Source: Heterobilharzia americana
Lineage: Eukaryota > Platyhelminthes > Trematoda > Strigeidida > Schistosomatidae
Length of the DNA stretch: 64,000 bases
Assembly (NCBI GenBank): GCA_944470555.2
Contig: OX104134.1
Span: 53,621,890 to 53,685,889 of the forward strand
Direction of reading: 5' to 3'
Part shown: positions 49,862 through 61,460 of the stretch, in pieces
Numbering within the stretch: the stretch's first letter is position 1
Layout of the letters: every line of letters begins with the position of its first letter
The notes under the pieces: model-generated
What the model was told of the DNA's origin: nothing
Seen by the model: only the letters and a program-made list of their open reading frames with translations
The model's database searches: none
Position numbers and translations under genes: made by a program

Positions 49862-52800
49862 AGGAGTGAATACATCATCCCCATTGCGACTGATTTTCAG
49901 CCATGTCACCAAGAGTCCTCAAACACTCATTCCTTTCGTCTCGGTGATCCTAACCAAGGGGTATGCATCTCCCCACACGATTCAAACCAGTAGTCAGGGA
50001 CTCTATCGACTGGTGCCAGGTTTTCTTGTGGCCTATCATTGCACTTCGAGGTAGGTGATGGCTCAGCATGTGTAGTACATGTCCAAGCCATTTGAGTCGA
50101 CTGAGGTTAACAAACTCATCAATTAACTTGCCTTTCTTGCCTAGCTCTCCAAAATTCCTCACACCCAAGAGATACTACAGAGACACCTATGGTCAAAACG
50201 CTATAACCGCTTCATGGTTTCTACTTTTAATTGCAATGTCCAACAGCCGCACAACGGGAGAGAATGGACTCCAGCGCAATATACTCGTCCTTTGATAGGT
50301 AGTCGGATATCTCGCCAGTTGGCCCCACAGGTCACGCAAGTTGACAAATGTCGAACTGGTCATCTTTATTCCAGCGGAGATTTGGTCAACAATCGTCAGC
50401 CCGTTCTGGTTGATGCAACTCCTCAAAAAATGAAATGATCCAAACATTCCACCATTTCAATCCCTATCATTAAACTGGGTGTACTTGCAGCAGATCAGTC
50501 CTGGAGCATCAACTTAAATTTTACAAGTGCCAGCGAAACATATGCCAAATATACTCAGATTTTTGCTCAACGTGTCCAGAAGACCCTGCATTTTGTCACC
50601 TAAAATGACAATATCGTCTGCATACTCAAAGTCAACCAGCTGACCTCTAGGAAGTACGTGAATCCCTGTGAAGTCAGACGTACCTAAGGTTATGTCCATT
50701 AGTTCGTCTAAGGGGAAGATGAATATGAACGGTGACAATCAATATCCCAAGAGGACATCACTAGTTCTTGTCGATTCACATGACAACTCTTCATAAATCC
50801 TTACATGACTGAAAAAGTTCGAGTGGAGAGCTTTGAGTAGCGTTTTATGCTTTCACGGTACTCTGCGCAGTCAGACACTGCCAAAACACCCTACAATCGC
50901 CCGAGTCAAACACTGCGTTCAGGTCAAGAAATATGCCACATGTCGGCCACTGGTAGGTCTGTATCTGTTCTAGAACCTGACAGAGGGTGAAAATATGATC
51001 GAAGCACCGTCTTCCAGATCTGTCTGAAACCTCTCTGGTTTTCTCGAGTTTGCTGTTCTCCATCTCCAGTTAGGTGTCGGATAACTATAGAGCCTAGGAT
51101 CTTGGATACAATAGTCAGTCAAAGTAATTCCCTTATGGTGGTCACAAAAGGATTTCTTTCCCTTCTTATAGACTGGGACGATCAGTGAATTGCATCAGTC
51201 TGACGGTACTACCTATGATTCCCATATACTACCTAGTACCTCCGTCACTTTACCTAGCAATTTCCTACCTCCATCCTTGAAAACTCCTGGTGGAAAACTG
51301 TCAGATACTTATCCTGTGCATGGTTGCGAGTTCGATGCATTTTTCACAACTCCAAGCAGAGTCGGGCGACAAACGTCTATGTCCCATCCAGGTTGAGGCT
51401 GGACGATTGACAACTTAAGCGTTGCTGAAGACCAATTCAACTGTGATCCTGGGAGGCCATCAATGTTTCATCCTTTTGTGTGATGGCTTCGCTAACCATC
51501 GTCTTCTTCTTGCCAGTATCCCTAATAAGGTTAAATAGTTGGCGGATGTTACCCAATGCTGATGCCTACTCCATATCTCTCGTTCTCATCTCCAACTACT
51601 GCTCGGGATCATTGCAAAGACTCTTTGTCAATTTACATTTAAGTTACTTTCGCTCTTCTTCATGATCAGAGCCCACTTGAATCAGTCTTGACGCATCAAC
51701 CAGTTTGCATGACGTCGCGAAAATCCGATAACGTCTGTCAATTTTCATGTGTGGGTTACCAAATGTATTTACCGCCCTTTCTACAGCAAATTTAATATCA
51801 CACGAGGTTTCCTCAGGATGAGCATTGCTGTCACGTTCAGATAAATGCTCAGCTTTCTCTTCCCTTAATGCGTAACTTGACGTTCTCATCTTCGCCTGTT
51901 TCCTGCAACCAGTTAGGCGCAGACATACATGAGCCTGTACTAACGCGTGACTGGAGTCCAAACTGGTACTCCAGAACAAGCGGAAATCTTTTACGGATCC
52001 TCTCGAGCGATGGCTTATAGCAATATATATCTATCGCTGGTTGGAAGTCTCTCCTTATGCCTAAAGTTAGTGCTGACCAGAGACAAGTGACTGTCAAAAC
52101 CAAACCGCAAACAGATGATCACTGTTGTCGTGGACTCCGTAAATATCTCCAAGATGCCCTTTTGATTGGCACAGCTTCTCTAATTGAGTGTTGAAGTCAA
52201 ATTCTATTATGGCTACATCTGAAAGGTTTGTTTTCTATGTAAAAATCGACGGCTTTTCATAGAATTCATCTTTTGCATCATGTGAACTGTAGCTGGTGGG
52301 TGCTCAGGCGAAGATTACAAGTAGACGATCGCCCAGTTTCACGAGCTTTCCTAGTTCTCACATATTCATTCAGTCGAAAAGCATATGTATAGCTGTTAAC
52401 TGGTATCCAGTCGAGAATCACACTTTCTACGCTACAACTCAATGACTAGCCATTGGGTCTCCGAACACTCGCAAGGTGATTTTTGGAGATTCACTACTAC
52501 GGCTCGCTGCTCGATTTGGCATACAGTTTGGATGTTGAAAACTCCTACATGAAATTGACGGCGTGCTCTTAAGAGACTAGGGATGTGGTTTCGATGGGGC
52601 CTTAAATACTGCACAACGATTAATTTCGCCACATCTTAAATCGACACACAGATAAAATGGTTGCGCGATGAAGGGTAGATGAATACGGGGGAAATCTAAT
52701 CAAACTCTCAAGAACTTATAAGAAGAGAGGAAGAGAAACAACGCAAACAGCCGATTGCAATATGACACAGGATGAAAATAATGTGTGCATGCATTTGCAT

Positions 52801-52911
52801 CACTGAGGTCTACCCGGAGCTATACCACCCCGATCCCCAATTCCCATTGCCACACGGACCTCAACCTACAGTTCGACACAGCCTTGCACAGACCAGAACC
52901 AATAGTTACTG
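49862..52911 (-). pseudogene. LINE element 1, near full length (left copy), decayed
   Basis: This is the exact inverted twin of 55676-58725, described there. On the minus strand it runs from a probable 5' UTR (52911) through the endonuclease N-terminus (52432-52632), RT (50845-51063 and 50514-50738) and the C-terminal LKWLGHVLHM block (49950-50168). It shares the same stops and frameshifts as the right copy, so the damage came before the duplication. Confidence 0.7.
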
Positions 52912-52912
52912 C

Positions 52913-53091
52913 CGATGTGTTGGGCTTTCTAGCTGGAGGTGATATGGAGGAGATGGTGTGAGGAGGAAATGAAAGGTTTTTGGCAGTCGTGTCGCCAGGC
53001 TGAAAAGACTGCATAGAAGAGAGTGAAATGGAGACGTGCTGCTGAAGCCCTTTTTTCCACTAGGAACACGAGGGACAAATAATAAATAATA
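52913..53091 (+). mobile_element. SR2 3' end fragment
   Basis: From cgatgtgttgggctttctag to aataataaataataatggg it repeats the 3' end of the other SR2 copies, including the block RVKWRRAAEAL and the terminal cactaggaacacgagggac. It abuts the left arm of the large inverted repeat, so that boundary interrupts SR2 sequence. A second short tail (cactaggaacccaagggaaa, 53136-53155) follows, suggesting two nested SR2 ends. Confidence 0.75.
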
Positions 53092-53159
53092 ATGGGCATT
53101 CACTTCCTGGACCTTGATGTCTTATGCCGTCACTAGGAACCCAAGGGAAAAATAATGAT

Positions 53160-53927
53160 ATTTTCATATGAGCACGTGATTGCTATTACTAATAACTCTA
53201 ACGTCTTTTATCCACAATTCATACACCTAGTAGTCATGTACTTTCCACTTCTTACTTCTATTCAGTCGGAAACAGTACTGCTGCTCACTATATTTTCTAG
53301 TGTTTTAGTTACTTTTGTTATCTACAATCCATTAGCCTTTCCATATTCATCTTTGGCTGCTTTTGAACATGCTGTTCAATTGACTTTGTATGCGATACCA
53401 GGATATGATGAATTTACCTCATGAGTACAGACAGGTGGACTTGGCCACTTTATCTTTTTTATATAAAGAAGTCATTAATCGTTGAGAGAGAAACTAATAC
53501 TTTCGATTGTTGTAAGTGTCATGTCAGGATATAACTCCACAGTTTCAAGATGTGGTTTATATGGTTTTTGCACGTGCTTCTCTTAAGTAGTAGAATTTTC
53601 CAGATATCTGGAACAGTCCTGTACACTTGAATCCTGTATTCATTTCTCATGTACAGACCATGGTCTGAAATGTCATTATTCGTGCTAGCGAAGCTTATTT
53701 GCTGAATTAATGGAGGGTGCAGAGACTGAAAACATCAATATTTAGTCTGCAGGGTGGTTTGAACATACGGGATATGCTGCTCCGTGAAGTCGAATGGCTG
53801 TCAACAGTTGCAGAGATGCAACATGCTAAAGGTGATGTAGTTGTAGTAACCGAAAGATCTAAAGGAAGATAAAAAGGTTAAAATATGGAAGGTCGGTATT
53901 CATGTGAGAGGACATGCTTCCTCACTG
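53160..53927. other. Spacer of the large inverted repeat, unrecognised
   Basis: An 89-codon plus-strand frame (53155-53424) encodes a hydrophobic peptide with no motif. Around 53750-53870 a frame reads LQGGLNIRDMLLREVEWLS, which looks coding but matches nothing I can name. Confidence 0.3.
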
Positions 53928-54266
53928 GTTTGAGAGCCCTTATGGCAAGATTTCTCACTGAAACGGGTGTTGAGTTAGTATATTACACTGTTCAAGGCTT
54001 TGAACACTAACACTCGTGAGCGCGTTAGAGCCTATGCTAAGTTGTCAGGTGGGTTGTGTACGTCAAATGGTGTCTGTCAACTTGATCGTAAACGTACCTG
54101 TGTAGGTCTCCCTCTCGTAATCTGACTTTGCTAGGATTTATCTTATCATAGGAAAATCCGTAGTATATCTGTAGTGCGCAGCTGACATAGACCTTTTAGG
54201 TGAAATCATTGACGAGATGCAGAGTCCTCTGAACAACTGGACTAGCAATTTGTGAATGTTTGGGAT
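53928..54266 (+). repeat. Third partial copy of LINE element 2 (339 bp)
   Basis: It matches 49495-49833 in direct orientation with only two adjacent differences seen near its start (gagccct versus gagctttt). The match starts at gtttgagagc and stops at gtttgggat, after which the flanks are unrelated. It therefore also forms an inverted match with about 58753-59091. Its position in the loop between the two arms is unexplained by normal LINE insertion. Confidence 0.85.
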
Positions 54267-55675
54267 CCCTTGTTTACCACAGAAATGCAAACTGTCGCTA
54301 CGGTACGGTTCTTCACTGGTACCGTGTATTGTAGTGGAGGAGTGAAATCATTGATCGCGTTGATCAATTCACTTATCCGGGAAGTTGGATCATTCCTGGT
54401 GCGTCAGATACGGCATAAATTAATACCGAGATTTTCTAGATTACCATCCGAATCTATCGGTTATCTAATATGCCTAGAGATCTCAATGTAGCTAGCTTAG
54501 GCAATGCCCATAATGAAGGACAACTTTCTGGAAATAACTGTTTAGCCACCCATGGCAGACCAGAATTTCAATGTGACAAAGGGCCGTATGAATCAAAAAT
54601 GCACGTAAAAATAACCCGAAAAGCATAGAGATCTTAAAAAATAGATTGGAAACTCATACCAAGAACACATAATTCAGTCTTAAATGTAACGAAGATATGA
54701 AGACACTAGATGAAGTAACTGAGTAGGAAGTTAGTTAAACAGTGAATTTGGTTCATTGCAGGAAGAAATAGTGAATGCTTCGCATAATTCATCGCTAATG
54801 ATGCTACATAAGTTGTATGTATGTTACTCTCTTGTAAGCTCAGACAGCAGCAGATGGATGTCTTGGGAGGCCACATCACAAGTCTCTTGCTTAAAATCTG
54901 ATCCAAAAGCCAAAGGAGTGAATTAAGTGCTTTTTTCTCATGGTCGTCACTTTCTAAAATACATTCATCATATGCTATTTTTCCTCTCTGGATCATGAAG
55001 TCAACTTACTCCACTGTTTCGGAATCAGGGTCAACTATCTCGCGTGAGTAAACTCTCTGTGTCCGCCAATCAGGCGACTTTGGTGGAATTTTATTTTCAC
55101 CCTCTCACTTTTTCAGAAACTTCGACAACCAATTGAAGATAGGAAAGAGGACTTCCCTAGCAGATGTCATGCCAAAGCATTCAGGTGAAATAATTTGTGC
55201 CATTCGACTCCATTAATCGCAATGTCTTACGAATGTGTTTCCTGCTGGCAGGGATAATTCAGGGTGATTTAACCACCCAACTGAAGGCTTCACTACACGA
55301 ATATGCAAATTTGTTTTGGAGCCTTACACGAGGCATCAAGTAAGTAGTCTATGTCTGGTAGTGTCAATCTAGAATGTCCATTCTCAATTTTTTCGAACTT
55401 TGTCATAGACATGTTTATGGATATGTCTGCATCTCCTCATCTAACTTGAAACGGAACCCCTACTTTAGTTAGTGTAGAGGTTAGTTGCAGAGTCTAAAGC
55501 GAAAAAGAATAGTGAGTGACTGTAGTTAGAAACATTCATCCACTCAGATCATTGGCATATGTAATACTCATGAGTAATCATAGTCTACCTCTTAGTGCGA
55601 ATCTATATGTTATGATTTCACTTTGGAGATAGGCTTAATGTAGCCGAACAAAAACGTTATATAAGTGCAAAGAGT
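54267..55675. other. Spacer of the large inverted repeat, unrecognised
   Basis: Plus-strand frame 54252-54491 (79 codons; its first 15 bases lie in the repeat) and minus-strand frame 54706-54996 (96 codons) are the largest. The latter is rich in charged residues and could be retroelement-derived, but no motif was recognised. Confidence 0.3.
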
Positions 55676-58600
55676 CAGTAACTATTGGTTCTGGTCTGTG
55701 CAAGGCAGTGTCGAACTGTAGGTTGAGGTCCGTGTGGCAATGGGAATTGGGGATCGGGGTGGTATAGCTCCGGGTAGACCTCAGTGATGCAAATGCATGC
55801 ACACATTATTTTCATCCTGTGTCATATTGCAATCGGCTGTTTGCGTTGTTTCTCTTCCTCTCTTCTTATAAGTTCTTGAGAGTTTGATTAGATTTCCCCC
55901 GTATTCATCTACCCTTCATCGCGCAACCATTTTATCTGTGTGTCGATTTAAGATGTGGCGAAATTAATCGTTGTGCAGTATTTAAGGCCCCATCGAAACC
56001 ACATCCCTAGTCTCTTAAGAGCACGCCGTCAATTTCATGTAGGAGTTTTCAACATCCAAACTGTATGCCAAATCGAGCAGCGAGCCGTAGTAGTGAATCT
56101 CCAAAAATCACCTTGCGAGTGTTCGGAGACCCAATGGCTAGTCATTGAGTTGTAGCGTAGAAAGTGTGATTCTCGACTGGATACCAGTTAACAGCTATAC
56201 ATATGCTTTTCGACTGAATGAATATGTGAGAACTAGGAAAGCTCGTGAAACTGGGCGATCGTCTACTTGTAATCTTCGCCTGAGCACCCACCAGCTACAG
56301 TTCACATGATGCAAAAGATGAATTCTATGAAAAGCCGTCGATTTTTACATAGAAAACAAACCTTTCAGATGTAGCCATAATAGAATTTGACTTCAACACT
56401 CAATTAGAGAAGCTGTGCCAATCAAAAGGGCATCTTGGAGATATTTACGGAGTCCACGACAACAGTGATCATCTGTTTGCGGTTTGGTTTTGACAGTCAC
56501 TTGTCTCTGGTCAGCACTAACTTTAGGCATAAGGAGAGACTTCCAACCAGCGATAGATATATATTGCTATAAGCCATCGCTCGAGAGGATCCGTAAAAGA
56601 TTTCCGCTTGTTCTGGAGTACCAGTTTGGACTCCAGTCACGCGTTAGTACAGGCTCATGTATGTCTGCGCCTAACTGGTTGCAGGAAACAGGCGAAGATG
56701 AGAACGTCAAGTTACGCATTAAGGGAAGAGAAAGCTGAGCATTTATCTGAACGTGACAGCAATGCTCATCCTGAGGAAACCTCGTGTGATATTAAATTTG
56801 CTGTAGAAAGGGCGGTAAATACATTTGGTAACCCACACATGAAAATTGACAGACGTTATCGGATTTTCGCGACGTCATGCAAACTGGTTGATGCGTCAAG
56901 ACTGATTCAAGTGGGCTCTGATCATGAAGAAGAGCGAAAGTAACTTAAATGTAAATTGACAAAGAGTCTTTGCAATGATCCCGAGCAGTAGTTGGAGATG
57001 AGAACGAGAGATATGGAGTAGGCATCAGCATTGGGTAACATCCGCCAACTATTTAACCTTATTAGGGATACTGGCAAGAAGAAGACGATGGTTAGCGAAG
57101 CCATCACACAAAAGGATGAAACATTGATGGCCTCCCAGGATCACAGTTGAATTGGTCTTCAGCAACGCTTAAGTTGTCAATCGTCCAGCCTCAACCTGGA
57201 TGGGACATAGACGTTTGTCGCCCGACTCTGCTTGGAGTTGTGAAAAATGCATCGAACTCGCAACCATGCACAGGATAAGTATCTGACAGTTTTCCACCAG
57301 GAGTTTTCAAGGATGGAGGTAGGAAATTGCTAGGTAAAGTGACGGAGGTACTAGGTAGTATATGGGAATCATAGGTAGTACCGTCAGACTGATGCAATTC
57401 ACTGATCGTCCCAGTCTATAAGAAGGGAAAGAAATCCTTTTGTGACCACCATAAGGGAATTACTTTGACTGACTATTGTATCCAAGATCCTAGGCTCTAT
57501 AGTTATCCGACACCTAACTGGAGATGGAGAACAGCAAACTCGAGAAAACCAGAGAGGTTTCAGACAGATCTGGAAGACGGTGCTTCGATCATATTTTCAC
57601 CCTCTGTCAGGTTCTAGAACAGATACAGACCTACCAGTGGCCGACATGTGGCATATTTCTTGACCTGAACGCAGTGTTTGACTCGGGCGATTGTAGGGTG
57701 TTTTGGCAGTGTCTGACTGCGCAGAGTACCGTGAAAGCATAAAACGCTACTCAAAGCTCTCCACTCGAACTTTTTCAGTCATGTAAGGATTTATGAAGAG
57801 TTGTCATGTGAATCGACAAGAACTAGTGATGTCCTCTTGGGATATTGATTGTCACCGTTCATATTCATCTTCCCCTTAGACGAACTAATGGACATAACCT
57901 TAGGTACGTCTGACTTCACAGGGATTCACGTACTTCCTAGAGGTCAGCTGGTTGACTTTGAGTATGCAGACGATATTGTCATTTTAGGTGACAAAATGCA
58001 GGGTCTTCTGGACACGTTGAGCAAAAATCTGAGTATATTTGGCATATGTTTCGCTGGCACTTGTAAAATTTAAGTTGATGCTCCAGGACTGATCTGCTGC
58101 AAGTACACCCAGTTTAATGATAGGGATTGAAATGGTGGAATGTTTGGATCATTTCATTTTTTGAGGAGTTGCATCAACCAGAACGGGCTGACGATTGTTG
58201 ACCAAATCTCCGCTGGAATAAAGATGACCAGTTCGACATTTGTCAACTTGCGTGACCTGTGGGGCCAACTGGCGAGATATCCGACTACCTATCAAAGGAC
58301 GAGTATATTGCGCTGGAGTCCATTCTCTCCCGTTGTGCGGCTGTTGGACATTGCAATTAAAAGTAGAAACCATGAAGCGGTTATAGCGTTTTGACCATAG
58401 GTGTCTCTGTAGTATCTCTTGGGTGTGAGGAATTTTGGAGAGCTAGGCAAGAAAGGCAAGTTAATTGATGAGTTTGTTAACCTCAGTCGACTCAAATGGC
58501 TTGGACATGTACTACACATGCTGAGCCATCACCTACCTCGAAGTGCAATGATAGGCCACAAGAAAACCTGGCACCAGTCGATAGAGTCCCTGACTACTGG

Positions 58601-58725
58601 TTTGAATCGTGTGGGGAGATGCATACCCCTTGGTTAGGATCACCGAGACGAAAGGAATGAGTGTTTGAGGACTCTTGGTGACATGGCTGAAATCAGTCGC
58701 AATGGGGATGATGTATTCACTCCTT
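55676..58725 (+). pseudogene. LINE element 1: endonuclease/RT non-LTR retrotransposon, near full length, decayed
   Basis: The first ~300 bases carry no frame and probably form the 5' UTR. Then comes an apurinic-endonuclease N-terminus (55955-56155, with VGVFNIQTVCQIEQ at residues 29-42). The segment DSSHALVQAHVCLRLTG (56608-56943) is typical of the end of the endonuclease region. The RT follows in two frames: FLDLNAVFDS (57524-57742, residues 45-54) and SPFIF...EYADDIVILG with YADD at 57963-57974. A C-terminal block LKWLGHVLHM.SHHLPRSAM with KTWHQS lies in 58419-58637, followed by a HRDERNECLRTL remnant. This order and the C-terminal block match flatworm LINEs of the RTE/CR1 type; I cannot fix the clade. 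At least four frame changes separate the open segments, so it is inactive. Confidence 0.75.
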
Positions 58726-59761
58726 GACATCTTCTAAAGCTTGAATATTCGCATCCCAAACATTCACAAATTGCTAGTCCAGTTGTTCAGAGGACTCTGC
58801 ATCTCGTCAATGATTTCACCTAAAAGGTCTATGTCAGCTGCGCACTACAGATATACTACGGATTTTCCTATGATAAGATAAATCCTAGCAAAGTCAGATT
58901 ACGAGAGGGAGACCTACACAGGTACGTTTACGATCAAGTTGACAGACACCATTTGACGTACACAACCCACCTGACAACTTAGCATAGGCTCTAACGCGCT
59001 CACGAGTGTTAGTGTTCAAAGCCTTGAACAGTGTAATATACTAACTCAACACCCGTTTCAGTGAGAAATCTTGCCATAAAAGCTCTCAAACTGATGGAGT
59101 CGAAAGCCTCCTTCAGGTGGAGGGATACAGCTAATGGCTGGGATCAGTCTGTATGCCACTGTTTCAGAACCCTGCTGAGTGTGAATACCTAGTTGATCAA
59201 ATCTGAAACCTGCTTCATTTCCTCAGGTTAGCTGATGATTGCTGATTGTAGGGCGTAGAATTTTAGGCACTATGTTCGTCAGGCTGATAACCATGTAATT
59301 ATCGCAAGAGGATTTCTCCTCTTTCTTTAAGACTAGGATAATTAGTAGGTGACACCAGTCAGATTCTCATACGCCAGCTTCTTTCAGATTGCTTACAGCC
59401 TTCTTAACTGCAGCAAGTGTTGGAGACCCTACCTCAATGTTCTATTTTGGATCCGGGCTGAATAGCGGTAATGGAAGAGTAGCTAGAGGCCAGCTGAACT
59501 GTTCTGGAAGTGTTTCGCTCACCGTTCCATTCGTCTCTTCTGGGATTGAACCATAGGCTTATCCTTCTCGGTAGGAAGGCATTCACCTCCATCCATTTGT
59601 CCCAAAGAAGCTGCTGAGATCAACGTTCTCATAGTCATTTACGGTCTTTAACGCTGTTTGAATAACAGGTAGGAGATAGGGTGACGCTTATTTTGGATGA
59701 GAGACATTTTCCTGTTGAGATAACTGTCTGGTCAGTTCCTGGCTGAAAGCAGCCCTAGTAT
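55676..59761 (-). repeat. Large inverted repeat, right arm (~4.09 kb)
   Basis: Inverted twin of 48824-52911. It starts at cagtaactattggttctggt, which the left arm has as aaccaatagttactg on the other side. The right flank continues beyond 59761 into the rest of LINE element 2 without a break, so the true arm probably extends further and is hidden on the left by the N gap. Confidence 0.85.
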
Positions 59762-60560
59762 TCTCATCGTTGAGCAGCAGTCGAATTCATCTTGTTGTCG
59801 TAGTCTTCATATGGTCACTAATTTCCAAATCTACGCGTACTTGAACCAACGCATGATCAGGTTTCAAACAAGTGCTCCGAAAAGAGCATCAACCTTTCAT
59901 CTAGTCTCTACAGCAGCAACCAACAGGAATACAGTTCACTTATGCGAACCGTTAACGTCGGTGAACACTACGTCAAACAGTGTCTATCTTCACGTCTGAA
60001 GTTCTTGCTGGTCAGAAGTAAGTGGTTGACTGAGCACTGTTGTAACAGGCAATCACCATCACCGGTTCATTTGGTGTGGCTATAAGAGTGCCATGTCAGT
60101 GATCTGCTGCCTGGATTAGCCTACCCACTTCTGCATTGAAATCATCTGCTATGAAAATCACACCTGAAGGACTTGCTTCCACTGGCTAGCTAAGCAGTTT
60201 TTGGTAGAAGTCATCTTGTCCTTCATCCGAAATGCAGTTAGTAGTGGGTCTGTAAGTAGAGAGTATTAATAGACAATGATGAGTTTCACTGTTCTTTTTA
60301 TTGGTCACTGAACCTTTATGTCGAACAAGCCACAGAAAACTGTCAACTGGTATCCAGTCGAGCAATGGACTTTCTGGTGGAGAACTTAATACAATGTCTA
60401 CGTTAGGAAATCCACGAGAGCTGGCCATTCAGTCTCCGGACACTTGCAAACTCAATTTCACGCATTCATTGCATTGGTCAGCAGAGATCAAGTGAATTAC
60501 CACACTTAGTTCCTATACGCATGTCTCATTGCTGGTGATCTCCGTGCACATGTTGTAGGG
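58726..60560 (-). pseudogene. LINE element 2 (right copy): endonuclease and RT, 3' truncated
   Basis: On the minus strand the endonuclease is seen in 60186-60428 (LLDWIPVDS, then NKKNSETHHCLLILSTYRPT and DDFYQKLL), matching the LDWIPV-S..C-VR and VSAYAPTD blocks of LINE endonucleases. The HALVQVRVDL block follows near 59850, then the same damaged RT as in the left copy. The element ends abruptly at about 58726 against the 3' end of element 1, so the two are joined tail to tail. It is the same general family as element 1 but a different copy, since the sequences differ clearly. Confidence 0.7.
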
Positions 60561-60654
60561 CTTAATCAACCAGTAGACAGTTGGGTGGAGCTTCTGGAAT
60601 CCTTTCTGAAAGAACGGATGATGATGATTTCCTCCTTTGATTGTTATCATACAA

Positions 60655-61388
60655 CTGGCATTCGACTGAGAAGTAATTTGACAGTTGCTTCAACACTACG
60701 GTCTTAGTGACACAAACCTTTATCAACCTCATTCAAAAAATATATGAAAAGGCCACGTGCCAAGGGATTCACAATGGGAAGCTCAGTGACGCCTTCGAAG
60801 TGAAGTTAAGACAGGAGTAAGACAAAGCTGCCGCCTACTATCACCTATAATCTTTCTGATTGTGGTGGATCATGCAGCAAACCGTGAGGAGCAAGAAGAT
60901 GGGCATACGCTGACTGGACTGATGAAAGAGCCTAGAAGATTTGGATTTCGCCGATGATGTATGTAATCTGAGATTAGTGTGGAGATCTACTGCACTCAGC
61001 ACAAAGAATAAGATCCGGATTTTTAACACCAATGTCAAGTCAGTGCTGCTATGTGATGGTTCAGTGACTTGGCGAGTCACGAAAAGCATTTCCAACAAAC
61101 AACAGACAGCATACATCAACAGCTGCCGCCTAAGCTCACTCGATATTGTCACTGAAGATCAGATCAGATCAGATGACCAGAATAATAAGAATAAGCCAGA
61201 AGAGCCTCTGACTGGCAACTAACCAACCAAGAACCTATCGCCCAACAAATATGCAGTATAGGAAAGTGGAGATGGATTGAGCATACACTGAGACGACCGA
61301 TTGGGAACATCAGACGCCAGACCAGGCCGTCGAGTGCAGCGCAAAAGGGAAACGATGAGTTGGGCTTTCTAGCTGAAGGTGATCTGGA

Positions 61389-61390
<2 letters not shown>
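60655..61390 (+). mobile_element. SR2 fragment, RT to 3' end (plus)
   Basis: It begins within the RT (cgactgagaagtaattt) and encodes IHNGKLSDAFEVKLRQE, LEDLDFADDV (about 60930-60965) and IRIFNTNVKSVLLCDGSVTW (61015-61073), the RTE blocks before and after YADD. Here the catalytic YADD reads FADD, as is common in RTE. It ends within the C-terminal region at gtgatctggagg, where a (TA)n tract starts. It lacks most of the repeat expansions of the 42-kb copy and serves as a reference for them; only a short GATCA run (61161-61180) is shared. Confidence 0.75.

Positions 61391-61459
<69 letters not shown>
61391..61459. repeat. (TA)n microsatellite between two SR2 tails
   Basis: About 35 TA units at the centre of the tail-to-tail SR2 pair. 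Long TA tracts can extrude cruciforms and often mark palindrome centres or breakage points. Confidence 0.95.

Positions 61460-61460
<1 letters not shown>

Larger units (their letters stand above)
48824..52911 (+). repeat. Large inverted repeat, left arm (~4.09 kb)
   Basis: The arm matches 55676-59761 on the opposite strand. Blocks checked along the whole length agreed, and paired coordinates sum to 108585-108587, meaning a net difference of only two bases. One visible indel is an extra T in gactgattttcag (about 49895). The arm contains two broken LINEs: element 2 (plus, 48824-49861) and element 1 (minus, 49862-52911). Its outer end is cut by the N gap. Its inner end is the putative 5' end of element 1, directly followed by an SR2 tail. 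Confidence 0.85.
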
